Source: a virus
IMG/VR virus record: IMGVR_UViG_3300015360_000068
Span: 1-47,245 of that record
Length of the DNA stretch: 47,245 bases
Strand: one strand, 5' to 3'
The notes beneath the pieces were generated by a model. It ran no database searches and had not been told where the DNA came from. It saw only the letters and a list, made by a program, of their open reading frames with translations. Each line of letters opens with the position of its first letter. The first letter of the stretch is position 1. Positions 8,068 to 16,602 of the stretch are shown piece after piece. A program made the translations under genes and the position numbers.

Positions 8068-10359
8068 ATGCTCTGGGTCGGTTTAAGTGGAACGGCTGAC
8101 GTTATAGTCCAGGCCAACCCGCTCGCGGAGTTCGAAGACCTCTCTGCCATCATTTGGGTTCGCGCAGAGGCGCTTCTCGCGCACGGGACGTTCTCGTACG
8201 TCTTCAGCTTCGACGACGACTCACCGAATAGCTACTTCCACGTCTATCACGACGTGACGGCAGGGAAGTATCATTGGACTGTCTTTGGTGAAGTCGGATC
8301 GGCCAGTGGAGAGATCGGCACGATCACGATGAACACGTGGATGGCGATCGCCATCACGAAGACAGCGGGATTCGTTGAGGAGACGGTTCGCGTAAGGAGC
8401 TACCTGCGGCTGTTCTCGTCGGAGGATGCGTGGGGGACGACGACCGACTCTGGCGACGTATCCGCAGGAGGAACCGCAGGAGAAAACGCGTGGACCAAGA
8501 TGCGGATAGGGGGCAACTCAACCGGGGTCGGTGCGCGTGCCTACATGACCGCGTTCAAGATCTGGAACCGCGTGCTCAGCAGCGAGGAGCTGTTCCGTGA
8601 ATCGCAGACGTTTCGCGCTGCGTCGGATGACGGTCTGCTTGGTGCCTACCCGCTCGACGCTGTAACGAGCGGCACTACCCACCCATTCCTTTATCCGCTC
8701 GACGTTGGTGATGCGTTCGCGGTCATTACGGGGTTCCCGGGCGATGCTGCGACCCAGCCTCCGATCTTCTGGGCACCGGATGCGGACCCCCGGCGGGTTC
8801 TTGTCACTGATACGATGCGACCGCCGCCGACGACGGCGCTGTTCGCTGCACCGTCGATCGCGCTGACCGTGGGAGCAGTGACGATCAACCTGACGCCAGC
8901 GGGCGGTGGGATCACGCCGACCGCACCGGAACCTGTGTTGGAGGCGACGGTCTTCCTGACGCCGGCGGTGGCGACGTTCGTGGCACCTGCGCCAGTGGTC
9001 GCAGGAACAGGCACGCTGGCACTGACACCCGCCACGGCACGATTCGTCGGCGCAGCGCCGGCGTTGACGGCCGGCGCGGTGACGTTGGCCATCACGCCAG
9101 CCGTGGCGACGTTCGTCGCACCTGCGCCGGTGACTGTTGGTGTGGCGACGGTCGCGCTGGATCCGGCGGTCGCTGCGTTCGTGGCCACGGCGCCCACGCT
9201 TGCCGTTGGCGCGGTGGCGCTGGCTCTCACGCCAGCGACCGCGACGTTCGTCGCACCTGCGCCAGTCGCGAGCGGTACCGCCGCGCTCGCGCCCGACCCG
9301 GCAGTGGCATCGTTCGCTGCGCCGGTGCCCGTTCTGACGGCAGGCGCCGTCTCGGTCGCGCCGGACCCCGCGGCTGCGGGGTTCGTCGCCCTTGCGCCCA
9401 CACTCACGGCGGGCGCTGTTTCCTTGGCGCTGACCCCGGCGGTAGCCGCGTGCGCGGCGCCCGAGCCGACCCTGACGGCGGGCGCGGTTGTGCTTGGGCC
9501 CAACCCCGGGGCCGCGACGTTCGTGGCTCCGGCGCCGACCCTGACGGCGGGCGCGGTGACGCTTGTGCTCACCCCGGCGGTTGCGACGTTCGTGGCCCCC
9601 GATCCGGTGCTGCTCACCGGATCGTTACTGGTGCCGGACCCGGCCACGGCGGCGTTCATCGTCCCTGCGCCTGCCATCACCACCGGCGCGGTCACGCTCG
9701 CGCTGACCCCTGCCGTGGCGACATTCGCGGCGCCGACGCTGGCGTTGACGATCACCGCCGGCGCGGTCTCGCTGGATCCGGCCATCGCGACGTTCACGGT
9801 GCCAGCCCCGAGCGTCGCCGGCACCGCGACGGTAGCCCCGGACGCGACGGCGGCGCAGTTCGTGGCGCCGCAGCCCGCGCTGACGGTTGGTGCGGTCTCC
9901 CTGACGCTGACCCCGGCCACGGCGACGTTCGTGCCTGCGTCGCCGGCGTTCACGGTGGGCGCTGTCGCGATATCGCTGACCCCGGCGGTGGCGACGTTCG
10001 TGTCGCCGGCGCCTGCGGTGGTCCTTGGGACTGTCACGGTCTCCCTGGTCCCCGCGACCGCGACGTTCGTGCCTGCGTCGCCGGCGTTCACGGTGGGCGC
10101 GGTCTCCCTTGGGCTCATGCCGGCGAGCGCGACGTTCGTGCTGCCGGCGGTGGTCATCGGCTCCCCGATCGCGGACGCGATCTCGGAGTTCAACGCGACA
10201 TGGGACAGGGAGATCGCGGCCAACGCGACGTGGCAGCAGATCATCGCGGCGGTGGCCGCGCGTGAGGCACTCTGGCTAGGCAACGCCACGCGGGACTCCG
10301 AACACGCATCTTCTGCCAGCCAGGACCTCCGCTACGATGCGGACGGTGACATCGACTGA
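8068..10359 (+). CDS. LamG-like head domain fused to an 18-unit repeat shaft
   Basis: The 763-aa protein has three parts. Residues ~1-245 look like a concanavalin/LamG sandwich (IIWVRAEALLAHGTFSYVFS, YHWTVFGEV, MTAFKIWNRVLSSEELF). Residues ~297-700 are tandem 22-23-residue units of the type LTPAVATFVAPAP plus LTAGAVTLA. The last ~60 residues are a helical, Trp-containing tail (ISEFNATWDREIAANATWQQ). LamG-type folds commonly bind sugars. The repeats would make an extended beta-rich stalk, so a receptor-binding or decoration fibre is likely. Its site between portal and neck genes is unusual for a fibre. No trimerisation or peptidase domain was recognised. Confidence 0.6.
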   Translation: MLWVGLSGTADVIVQANPLAEFEDLSAIIWVRAEALLAHGTFSYVFSFDDDSPNSYFHVYHDVTAGKYHWTVFGEVGSASGEIGTITMNTWMAIAITKTAGFVEETVRVRSYLRLFSSEDAWGTTTDSGDVSAGGTAGENAWTKMRIGGNSTGVGARAYMTAFKIWNRVLSSEELFRESQTFRAASDDGLLGAYPLDAVTSGTTHPFLYPLDVGDAFAVITGFPGDAATQPPIFWAPDADPRRVLVTDTMRPPPTTALFAAPSIALTVGAVTINLTPAGGGITPTAPEPVLEATVFLTPAVATFVAPAPVVAGTGTLALTPATARFVGAAPALTAGAVTLAITPAVATFVAPAPVTVGVATVALDPAVAAFVATAPTLAVGAVALALTPATATFVAPAPVASGTAALAPDPAVASFAAPVPVLTAGAVSVAPDPAAAGFVALAPTLTAGAVSLALTPAVAACAAPEPTLTAGAVVLGPNPGAATFVAPAPTLTAGAVTLVLTPAVATFVAPDPVLLTGSLLVPDPATAAFIVPAPAITTGAVTLALTPAVATFAAPTLALTITAGAVSLDPAIATFTVPAPSVAGTATVAPDATAAQFVAPQPALTVGAVSLTLTPATATFVPASPAFTVGAVAISLTPAVATFVSPAPAVVLGTVTVSLVPATATFVPASPAFTVGAVSLGLMPASATFVLPAVVIGSPIADAISEFNATWDREIAANATWQQIIAAVAAREALWLGNATRDSEHASSASQDLRYDADGDID
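8956..10170 (+). repeat. Tandem coding repeat, about 18 units of 66-69 bases
   Basis: Each unit encodes roughly (L/P)(T/D)PAxATFVAPAPxLTxGAVxL. I count 18 units by eye, with a further degenerate one just upstream. Some neighbours are nearly identical (for example the two FVPASPAFTVGAV units near 9930 and 10070), which suggests recent unequal recombination. The bias leaves the opposite strand open for over 500 codons, which is an artefact. Confidence 0.85.
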
Positions 10360-10368
10360 GGTAGCGAC

Positions 10369-10740
10369 ATGACGGTGACCGCGAGCAAGCTCACGTTCTA
10401 CGCAGGCAACAAGCGCTTGCTACGCTTCACCGTGGTCGACAAGGATGCGCCCGGTGACCCGCCGCTCGACCTCACGACGCTCACGATCAAGTGGGCGTTG
10501 AGCCGGTTCAAGAACGGCCGCTACCTGAGCACGCCGATCCTGGAGAAGAGCACGACGGGCGGCGGCATCGTCAAGATCGACGCGATCAACGGCATCCTCG
10601 AAGTCACGCTGTTGCGCGCGGACACGGCGAGTCTGCTCGGCGACTTCTGGCAGGAGCTGGAGGTCACCGACGTGGGCGGCGAGTGCGAAGTCGTCGCCGT
10701 TGGGCCAGTTTCAGTTCTCCTGAATGTGGTGAACGCATGA
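10369..10740 (+). CDS. Putative virion protein (BppU-like N-domain type)
   Basis: 123 aa. The pattern AGNKRLLRFTVVDKD, DLTTLTIKWALSRF, TGGGIVKIDAINGILEV, DTASLLGDFWQELEV resembles the small beta domain used at the N-terminus of BppU-like baseplate proteins and in stand-alone phage proteins. It would suit a connector that holds a fibre to the virion, perhaps the repeat protein just upstream. GAGGTAGCGAC before the ATG is a plausible ribosome binding site. Its last codons overlap the next gene (ATGA). Confidence 0.45.
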   Translation: MTVTASKLTFYAGNKRLLRFTVVDKDAPGDPPLDLTTLTIKWALSRFKNGRYLSTPILEKSTTGGGIVKIDAINGILEVTLLRADTASLLGDFWQELEVTDVGGECEVVAVGPVSVLLNVVNA

Positions 10741-11294
10741 CCATCACCGTTGGCACGAACAGCTACGTCACGATCACGGAATCGAACACCTACCTCGCGC
10801 AGTCGATGCGCGCGGCGAGCAGTGGCACGTGGACCCTCGCCGATGCCACAACCGAGAAGGAGCCAGCACTGGTCACGGCGACTCGGCTCCTAGAGCGGCT
10901 CACGTGGGCGGGGGCGAAGACCGCGGTGCAGACGCTGTCTTGGCCGCGCACGGGCGTCACCGACCGCTACGGCAGTGCAGTGGACAGCAGCACCGTGCAC
11001 CAGCAGATCAAGGATGCGCAGGTCGAGTTGGCCTTCGAGCTGCTGAGCGACCCGGAAGCCCTGGAGAAGGCGACCGACGCCAACGTGCGGCTGAAGCGCG
11101 TCAAGGCGGGCAGCGTCGAGGTCGAGTTCTTCACCACCATCTTCGCCGGCAAGTTGCCGTCGATCGTGTGGGACTTGATCGTTGAGTTCCTGGCGTCGTC
11201 GACCGGCACGGGTGGCGTGGGCGCTGCCCTTGGGTCCGCTGAGCTGAGCGGCTTCGCCGACACCGATTGGACCTTGAGCAGGGGGTACGCGTGA
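10737..11294 (+). CDS. Head-tail connector, DnaT-like family
   Basis: 185 aa, starting at the ATG of an ATGA overlap with the previous stop. MTITVGTNSYVTITESNTYL, then KEPALVTATRLLERLTWAG, QTLSWPRTGVTDRYG and IKDAQVELAFELL, is the signature of the phage 'DnaT-like' helical protein family found in neck operons. Despite the name, position and architecture indicate a head-completion connector that binds below the portal. The next gene starts inside its stop codon (GTGA), so translation is coupled. Confidence 0.6.
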   Translation: MTITVGTNSYVTITESNTYLAQSMRAASSGTWTLADATTEKEPALVTATRLLERLTWAGAKTAVQTLSWPRTGVTDRYGSAVDSSTVHQQIKDAQVELAFELLSDPEALEKATDANVRLKRVKAGSVEVEFFTTIFAGKLPSIVWDLIVEFLASSTGTGGVGAALGSAELSGFADTDWTLSRGYA

Positions 11295-11656
11295 AGCTCT
11301 TTGGCATCGACATCGCGAAAGAGATCGCGAAGGCAGTGGCTCCGGGCATGTTGCCGGCGACGCTCACGCGCGTGACGCCGGGCACGCGAACTGCGGCGAG
11401 CAGTAGCGGCACCACGCCGACGACGACGTCGCACGCAGCCCGAGGGCTTGTGGACGACTACACCGACTTCGAGATGGACGGCACGCTGGTGCAGCGCGGG
11501 GACCGTCGGATCTTGCTGGTTGCGAACTCGATCACGGGGCTGGCGTTCCCGCGGCCAGGGGATCGCATCACCATCCTGGACACGATCTACACGGTCGTTC
11601 GGGTGAAGTCGGACCTTGCGTTGGCCACCTACACTTGCCAGGTACGAGGGGTGTGA
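11291..11656 (+). CDS. Putative head-closure / head-tail joining protein
   Basis: 121 aa from GTG 11291, which overlaps the previous stop (GTGA). An N-terminal helix (FGIDIAKEIAKAV) and a Ser/Thr linker lead into a beta domain (DDYTDFEMDGTLVQRGDRRI, RPGDRITILDTIYTVVRVKSD). This is the usual shape of small phage head-closure proteins. Its position between the connector and the head morphogenesis gene agrees. No exact family is claimed. Confidence 0.5.
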   Translation: MKLFGIDIAKEIAKAVAPGMLPATLTRVTPGTRTAASSSGTTPTTTSHAARGLVDDYTDFEMDGTLVQRGDRRILLVANSITGLAFPRPGDRITILDTIYTVVRVKSDLALATYTCQVRGV

Positions 11657-11657
11657 G

Positions 11658-11876
11658 ATGGACGAGATCGTGCTCCGGGAGCAGTTTTTCGTGAAGGTGC
11701 GCGCTCGTTGGGAGGCGGGGGCCAAGGAGTACGGAGACCGCAGCTTTGGGTCCCCGGCAGTGTGCACGATCGACGAGATCCAGCAGGAACTGGCTGACGT
11801 GTGCGGGTGGGCGGCGATCCTGTACGTGCGGCTGGCGAAGCTGAAACAGGCGGCGCGGGCCGTGGATCCAGGGTGA
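11658..11876 (+). CDS. Small MazG-like all-alpha protein
   Basis: 72 aa starting at ATG 11658. RWEAGAKEYGDRSF followed by DEIQQELADVCGWAAILYVRL resembles short phage proteins with an ExxxELxDV helix pair, as in MazG-type all-alpha NTP pyrophosphohydrolases. A nucleotide-related role is possible, but the protein is too short to carry the full four-helix active site alone; it could dimerise. It is out of place among neck and head genes. The following gene starts in its stop codon (GTGA). Confidence 0.4.
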   Translation: MDEIVLREQFFVKVRARWEAGAKEYGDRSFGSPAVCTIDEIQQELADVCGWAAILYVRLAKLKQAARAVDPG

Positions 11877-12718
11877 CGACGACACGGGAAGTAGGCATGG
11901 ATCTGCACGCGACGCGCCTGCGCCGTGTGCTGCTTCGCCTGATCGCGGATGCCCGGCTGGACCTGTCTCCCGGTGTGCTGGACCCGCTGCTGCGCGCTGG
12001 GCGCTTGCGCGAGATCGAGGCGGCACTCGACCGTGTGGGATCCCGCTTCGCGGAAGAGGTGCTGGCGCTCTATCTCTTGGCTGCTGCCACGGTGGGGCGG
12101 GACTTCGCGGGGTTCGACGTGACGGGCCCGCGGGTGGTGCAAACGTTGGCTGCGCGGCGGCAGGCGGTTGTCGCGTCCTTCGGCACGGAGCAGCGGGGGA
12201 TGCTGCGGGAGGTGTTGACGAGCAGCGTTGTCCGGGACGAGTCCCCGCGGGAGACCGCACTTCTGGTGTGGATGCTGTTGGGGTTCACCCAGCGCCAAGC
12301 GCGGGAGTTCCTGGCCTACCGGGCCAACTTGTTGCAGCAGGCAGCCGGGGCGAAGACGCGCTTCCCGACCAAGGCGCAGTTGACCAGCTCGGCGGTGCAG
12401 CGCCGGGTGGCGGCGAGCGACGCCCTGTCCTGGGCAGAGGCGTCCCGCAGCGTGCGCAGCGGGGAGATAGAGGCGTACGCGCAAGCGGTCGATGCCGGGT
12501 TGCTCGTGCCGGAGGACATCGTGCAGGTCTGGCGCACGCGGCGGGATCTCCGCGTGCGGGACACCCATCGGCCCATGCACGGCCAGGAACGGCTGTTCGG
12601 CGTGCCGTTTACCTCTGGCGGTGGGGCAAGTCTCCGGTATCCTCACGACCCGTTGGCACCGTTCTCCGAGACGGTGTCGTGCAGGTGTACGGTGGCGACG
12701 CGCGTTTCGCGGCGCTGA
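11873..12718 (+). CDS. Head morphogenesis protein (SPP1 gp7/Mu gpF-like)
   Basis: 281 aa from GTG 11873 (ATG 11897 is an alternative). The helical body is followed by the family's C-terminal signature: RVRDTHRPMHGQERLFGVPF, a Gly-rich turn, then a proline-containing YPHDPLAPFSETVSCRCTV. The His, Asp and Cys residues there are typical of minor head proteins of the SPP1 gp7/Mu F group, which associate with the portal inside the prohead and affect DNA ejection. In many phages it is next to the portal; here it is about 5 kb away, separated by the fibre cassette and neck genes. Confidence 0.75.
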   Translation: MTTTREVGMDLHATRLRRVLLRLIADARLDLSPGVLDPLLRAGRLREIEAALDRVGSRFAEEVLALYLLAAATVGRDFAGFDVTGPRVVQTLAARRQAVVASFGTEQRGMLREVLTSSVVRDESPRETALLVWMLLGFTQRQAREFLAYRANLLQQAAGAKTRFPTKAQLTSSAVQRRVAASDALSWAEASRSVRSGEIEAYAQAVDAGLLVPEDIVQVWRTRRDLRVRDTHRPMHGQERLFGVPFTSGGGASLRYPHDPLAPFSETVSCRCTVATRVSRR

Positions 12719-12724
12719 AGATTG

Positions 12725-13147
12725 GTGACGGTGGTGACGACGGAACTACGCAAGAGCTTCCAGGTCGAGGTCCTCAAGGCCGACGCGTCGCTCGGCCTCG
12801 TGTTCGGCCGCGCGATCATCTGCACCAAGAAGGGCAGGCCCTACTTCGACACCCAGGGCGACCACTGCCCCGAGGACACGATGATGAAGGCGGCGCTCGA
12901 CTTCATGGAGTCGAGTGCAGAGGTCGACGTGCAGCACGACAACGTGGCCCAGGGGACGATCGTGTTCGCGATGCCGCTCACCGCCGCGGTGGCGAAGCAG
13001 TTCGGCATCACGACCAACTGGACAGGCTTGATGGTCGCGGCGCGGCCGTCGCCGGAAGTGTTCAAGCGTGTGGTCTCAGGTGAGCTGCGCGCCTTCTCGA
13101 TCGGAGGCGTTCGGGGAGAGGACGATGTGGTGGAGGAGGACGACTGA
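12725..13147 (+). CDS. XkdF-like putative prohead protease
   Basis: About 140 aa. LGLVFGRAIICTKKG, DHCPEDTMMKAALDFM, a VDVQHDN segment and GELRAFSIGG fit the XkdF-like phage serine protease family; the His of HDN and the Ser of FSIGG are the likely catalytic pair, by analogy with prohead protease S78. Such proteases cleave scaffold and capsid during maturation, and the scaffold gene is immediately downstream. The start could be GTG 12725 or TTG 12722; no strong ribosome binding site is visible. Confidence 0.6.
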   Translation: MTVVTTELRKSFQVEVLKADASLGLVFGRAIICTKKGRPYFDTQGDHCPEDTMMKAALDFMESSAEVDVQHDNVAQGTIVFAMPLTAAVAKQFGITTNWTGLMVAARPSPEVFKRVVSGELRAFSIGGVRGEDDVVEEDD

Positions 13148-13149
13148 GC

Positions 13150-14364
13150 ATGGGCAAACACGGGCCCGGAAAGCGTCGGATCATGCGCACGTTCGCGTTG
13201 GGCAAGATCAGCCTCGTCGATGAGCCTGCGCAGGAGGGCGCGGACGTCGTCTTGCGCAAACGGGCTTTCGTCATCGAGAAAGCCAAGTTCGCCGTGATGA
13301 CCAGCAGCGAGGAAGGGCACGCGCACCTGATCGAGGCGTGGTCGTACGATGGGGATCCGTTCGCTGGAACAACGTCAGCGGCTCAGAGCGAGGGCGAGGA
13401 GCAGGCTCATAACCATCCCTGGATGGTGAACCTGGACGGTGGGGTCGTGCTGGGGGAGAGCGGCGGACACACGCACACCGTGGAACCCGTGGCCATGCTC
13501 GCGGCGATTTCTCGTTACGGCAGTGCGCGGATGGAAGAACTGGTAGCACGCGCGAAGAACGCACGTGCTACCGACACAACGGGCGAACCTGCGGCCCGAG
13601 GAACGCAGGGTGTTGGCAAGGACGCCGGAGACCCCGGCGAAGGTGACGGAATGACGGTGAAGAACACCCCAGCCGCCCCCAGCGCAAGCGGGGGCACGGA
13701 CGAGGCAGCGATGGACGCGTTGCAGAAGCGACTCGCGCGCGCGGAGGCGATGTCGGCGTTGAACGACGCGGGCAAGACGTTCCTCAAGGGCTTGTCGCAG
13801 GACGAGCAGGACAGCTTCCTGGCGAAGTCGGTCAAGGACCAGGACGTCGCGGTCGCGGTGTCGCTGGCGAAGGCGGCGGAGCAGGATCCGATCGTCTACA
13901 CGGACGCCGACGGTCGCACGTACCGCAAGAGCGCGGATCCGCTGCTTGTGCAGATGGCGAAGCGTGTCGACGCAAGCGAGACCGTCGCGAAGGCCGAGCG
14001 CGCGCGTGCGCGCACGCTGGAGCTGACGAAGCGCGCCGAGACCGAGCTGTCGAATCTCCCTGGCGATGCCGTCGTGAAGTCGGCGCTGCTGGGCGCGATC
14101 GAGCAGATCGCGGACGAGACGACCCGCACGGGCATCGCGTCCCTGCTCAAGGCCGCGAACACCGCGAACGCTGGTGCGTTCGTACGGAAGGGCAGTTCCG
14201 CCGGCGGCGAGGGCGCGGTCGAGACTCGCGAGGATGCGGAGGCAGCCTTGGAGAAGCGCGCTCGTGACGAGATGGCGCGGAACCAGGGCATGACCTACGC
14301 GAAGGCGTATCAGAACGTTCTGCGCACTCCCGAGGGCGCTGTCCTCTTCCAGAAGGCGAGCTGA
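13150..14364 (+). CDS. Capsid scaffold-like protein with histidine-rich insert
   Basis: 404 aa. The N-terminus has ISLVDEPAQEGADVVLRKRA, a short motif common to phage protease and scaffold proteins. Residues ~55-110 hold three His motifs (GHAHLIEAW, HNHPWMV, GGHTHTV) that could bind metal. From about residue 160 the protein is Ala-, Glu- and Lys-rich and predicted helical or coiled-coil, as expected of an internal scaffold. It ends with YAKAYQNVLRTPEGAVLF, typical of scaffolds in this gene position. It sits between the protease, which would degrade it, and the decoration and capsid genes. Confidence 0.6.
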   Translation: MGKHGPGKRRIMRTFALGKISLVDEPAQEGADVVLRKRAFVIEKAKFAVMTSSEEGHAHLIEAWSYDGDPFAGTTSAAQSEGEEQAHNHPWMVNLDGGVVLGESGGHTHTVEPVAMLAAISRYGSARMEELVARAKNARATDTTGEPAARGTQGVGKDAGDPGEGDGMTVKNTPAAPSASGGTDEAAMDALQKRLARAEAMSALNDAGKTFLKGLSQDEQDSFLAKSVKDQDVAVAVSLAKAAEQDPIVYTDADGRTYRKSADPLLVQMAKRVDASETVAKAERARARTLELTKRAETELSNLPGDAVVKSALLGAIEQIADETTRTGIASLLKAANTANAGAFVRKGSSAGGEGAVETREDAEAALEKRARDEMARNQGMTYAKAYQNVLRTPEGAVLFQKAS

Positions 14365-14367
14365 GCC

Positions 14368-14739
14368 ATGGCAACCCAACAGGCTTCCATCGAAGTGTCT
14401 CTCCCGGCGAATGCCGATCTCTCGGCGTCGCAGTTCCTCTTCGTCCTCCTCAACACATCCGGGCGTGTTGCCGTCGTGGCGAGCGCCGGTGGTGATGCGG
14501 ACGGGGTGCTGACCAACAAGCCGACGGTGGCTGGCGAGGCTGCCTCGGTGCAGATCGGCGGCATCGCCAAGGTCGTCGCCGGCGGGACCATCACCGCGGG
14601 TGACAAGGTCCAGTCCGATGCCGCCGGCAAGGCGCTGACGGCTGCATCCGCCGATCACGTTTTGGGTCGGGCCACGATCAGCGCCGTCTCTGGCGATCTG
14701 GTCGAGGTCCTTCTCACCAACCACCACATCCTGGCCTGA
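14368..14739 (+). CDS. DUF2190-like capsid decoration protein
   Basis: 123 aa. The beta-rich sequence includes GVLTNKPTVAGEAASVQIGG, KVVAGGTITAGDKVQSDAAG and HVLGRATISAVSGDLVEVLL, the usual pattern of DUF2190-type proteins encoded just upstream of the major capsid gene. These bind the outer capsid surface and stabilise it. The gene starts 3 bases after the scaffold stop. Confidence 0.7.
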   Translation: MATQQASIEVSLPANADLSASQFLFVLLNTSGRVAVVASAGGDADGVLTNKPTVAGEAASVQIGGIAKVVAGGTITAGDKVQSDAAGKALTAASADHVLGRATISAVSGDLVEVLLTNHHILA

Positions 14740-14759
14740 TCCAGGGAGGCCCAACAACC

Positions 14760-15764
14760 ATGTCTCTTCAGATCATCAGCAAGGCACAGCCGACCCCGGG
14801 CGACGTTCACGTCAACCGGCCGCTGTCGAACCTCTCGGTCGCGTTCATGCAGGACGCCACGGACTTCGTGGCGTCGCAAGTGTTCACGACCCTTCCGGTC
14901 CCGAACAAGAGCGACACGTTCTACACGTACGATCGCGGGCACTTCTGGCGCGACGCCATGAAGAAGCGCGCGCCGGCGACCGAGTCGGCCGGCATCGGGC
15001 ACTCGCTCTCCACGGGCAGCTACGTGGCCGACGTGTGGGCACTCCACGAGGACGTGAGTGACCAGCTCGTCGGCAACGCGGACCCCGGCATTCGTCCCTT
15101 CGAGGACGCCATGTCGGTGCTCATGCAGACGGCGCTGGTCTCTCGCGAGGTCGAGTGGGCCACCAAGTTCTTCGCCACGGGCAAGTGGACGACGGACCGC
15201 ACGGGTGTCGCGTCAACTCCGACGAGCACGGAGTTCCTTCAGTGGAACGACTTCGGCTCGGATCCGTTGGCGGATCTCGCAGCGGACATCATCCGCATCA
15301 AGGAGCGGACGGGCATGCGTCCCAACACGCTGGTGCTGGGTGCGCGCGTGTGGCAGTTCCTCAAGAACCACCCGGACCTGCTCGCGCGCGTGAACGCCGG
15401 CCAGACGTCGGGGCCGGCCATGGTGGCGCGGAGCACGCTCACGGCGCTCAGCGAGATCCCGCGCATCTTCGTGATGGAGGGTGTGAAGAACACCGCTGCC
15501 GAGGGCGCGACGAACGCGTTCTCGTTCATCGGCAACAAGGACGCGCTGCTGGTCTACAGCGAGCTGTCCCCTGGGCTGCGGAAGCCGACCGGCGGGTACA
15601 CGTTCGCGTGGACCGGCTACACCGGCGCGACCGAGTTGGGCACCCGAGTCAGTCGGTTCCGCATGGAGCACCTGAAGTCGGAGCGTGTCGAGCTGGAGAT
15701 GGCGTTCGACATGCGGCTGGTCGCGGCCGACCTCGGCGTCTTCTACAGCGGGGCGGTGGCGTGA
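14760..15764 (+). CDS. Major capsid protein (HK97-fold)
   Basis: 334 aa, preceded by a strong ribosome binding site (AGGGAGG at 14742-14748), the best in the window, as expected for the most abundant product. Features of HK97-fold capsids include the N-terminal arm, VNRPLSNLSVAFMQDATDFV, VSREVEWATKFF, RTGMRPNTLVLGARVW (a strong match to phage capsid P-domain sequence) and a C-terminal beta segment (ERVELEMAFDMRLVAADLG). The length is on the large side of unprocessed capsids. Gene order protease-scaffold-decoration-capsid supports the call. Confidence 0.85.
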   Translation: MSLQIISKAQPTPGDVHVNRPLSNLSVAFMQDATDFVASQVFTTLPVPNKSDTFYTYDRGHFWRDAMKKRAPATESAGIGHSLSTGSYVADVWALHEDVSDQLVGNADPGIRPFEDAMSVLMQTALVSREVEWATKFFATGKWTTDRTGVASTPTSTEFLQWNDFGSDPLADLAADIIRIKERTGMRPNTLVLGARVWQFLKNHPDLLARVNAGQTSGPAMVARSTLTALSEIPRIFVMEGVKNTAAEGATNAFSFIGNKDALLVYSELSPGLRKPTGGYTFAWTGYTGATELGTRVSRFRMEHLKSERVELEMAFDMRLVAADLGVFYSGAVA

Positions 15765-16183
15765 TGAGCAGCTCCCGGAGCTACCCGGTGCACAAGGCGT
15801 TCACCTTTGGTGGACGTGACTTCGTGCCGGGGGACACGTTCGACGCGTCCGGTGTTCCGGGAGCGCGTCTCCAGACGCTCATGCACGCGCACTACTTGCG
15901 TGGGGATGGCGAGGCAGAGACCGCACTGCTGCAAGGCGGGCAGGGCGGTCTGAGCCGCAGCTACCCGGTGCGGAAGCCCTTCACCAACAAGGGAAAGGAC
16001 TACACGCCTGGGGATGCGTTCGACGCGGCGGGCGTGCCGGGTGATCGGCTCTTGAGCATGGTCCGGGCGCGCTACCTGATCGGCGACGGAGAAGCGGAGA
16101 CACTGCTGCTGCGTTCGCGGGCAGCGGCAACGAGCAACCTCCGACGAACGGCCGCAGCGAAGCTGCTCAAGCAGCGGACCTGA
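15764..16183 (+). CDS. Small protein with a duplicated ~53-residue domain
   Basis: 139 aa from ATG 15764, which overlaps the capsid stop. Residues 4-56 and 64-116 are clear duplicates: both begin SRSYPV, share PGDxFDAxGVPG and end GDGEAETxLL. The unit is a small beta-type fold of unknown function. Single-copy relatives are common downstream of capsid genes and may contribute to head completion. The C-terminus is basic. The duplication could give two binding faces. Exact role not known. Confidence 0.55.
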   Translation: MSSSRSYPVHKAFTFGGRDFVPGDTFDASGVPGARLQTLMHAHYLRGDGEAETALLQGGQGGLSRSYPVRKPFTNKGKDYTPGDAFDAAGVPGDRLLSMVRARYLIGDGEAETLLLRSRAAATSNLRRTAAAKLLKQRT

Positions 16184-16188
16184 CGCCC

Positions 16189-16602
16189 ATGGCGAAGCGG
16201 GCTTTTCGTACGGTTCGGATTCGGGCTCGGGATGTCATGGACGACTTGCATCAGTTCACCGAGCAGTTGGTTCAGCAACTGTCTCTGGAGCTTGTGACGA
16301 TCCTGACCAACGTGCCGGGTGCCGGTGGCACGCCGATCGACACCGGGTGGGCTCGATCGAACTGGCTGCCTTCCGTGGGCAAGGTTGCGGATGGCCCGGT
16401 GGGTAGCAAGATGACCGTGACGTTCGGGCCCCAGGCCGCGGGGATCGCGGCGTTGGCGGGGTATCACCTGGAGCAGGGCACTGTGTTCCTCGCGAACCAC
16501 GTTCACTACATCACCCGGCTCAACGACGGGTCGTCGGCACAGGCACCTGCTGGTTTTGTGCAGGCTGCCATCGACCGCGCCATCGCGGAGGTGCGTCCGT
16601 GA
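16189..16602 (+). CDS. Tail-completion protein, HK97 gp10-like
   Basis: 137 aa. An N-terminal helix (MDDLHQFTEQLVQQLSLELV) is followed by GTPIDTGWARSNWLPSVG, LANHVHYITRLNDGSSAQAP and a C-terminal helix (GFVQAAIDRAIAEV). The PIDTGWxRxNW and YIxRLNxGSSxQAP motifs identify the gp10/tail-completion family that joins tail to head. The next gene starts within its stop codon (GTGA). Confidence 0.75.
   Translation: MAKRAFRTVRIRARDVMDDLHQFTEQLVQQLSLELVTILTNVPGAGGTPIDTGWARSNWLPSVGKVADGPVGSKMTVTFGPQAAGIAALAGYHLEQGTVFLANHVHYITRLNDGSSAQAPAGFVQAAIDRAIAEVRP

Noticed and set aside
8691-10289. 532-codon open frame on the minus strand
   Set aside because: It is the exact antisense of the repeat protein. Its length follows from the GC-rich tandem repeat, and its sequence mirrors that repeat.
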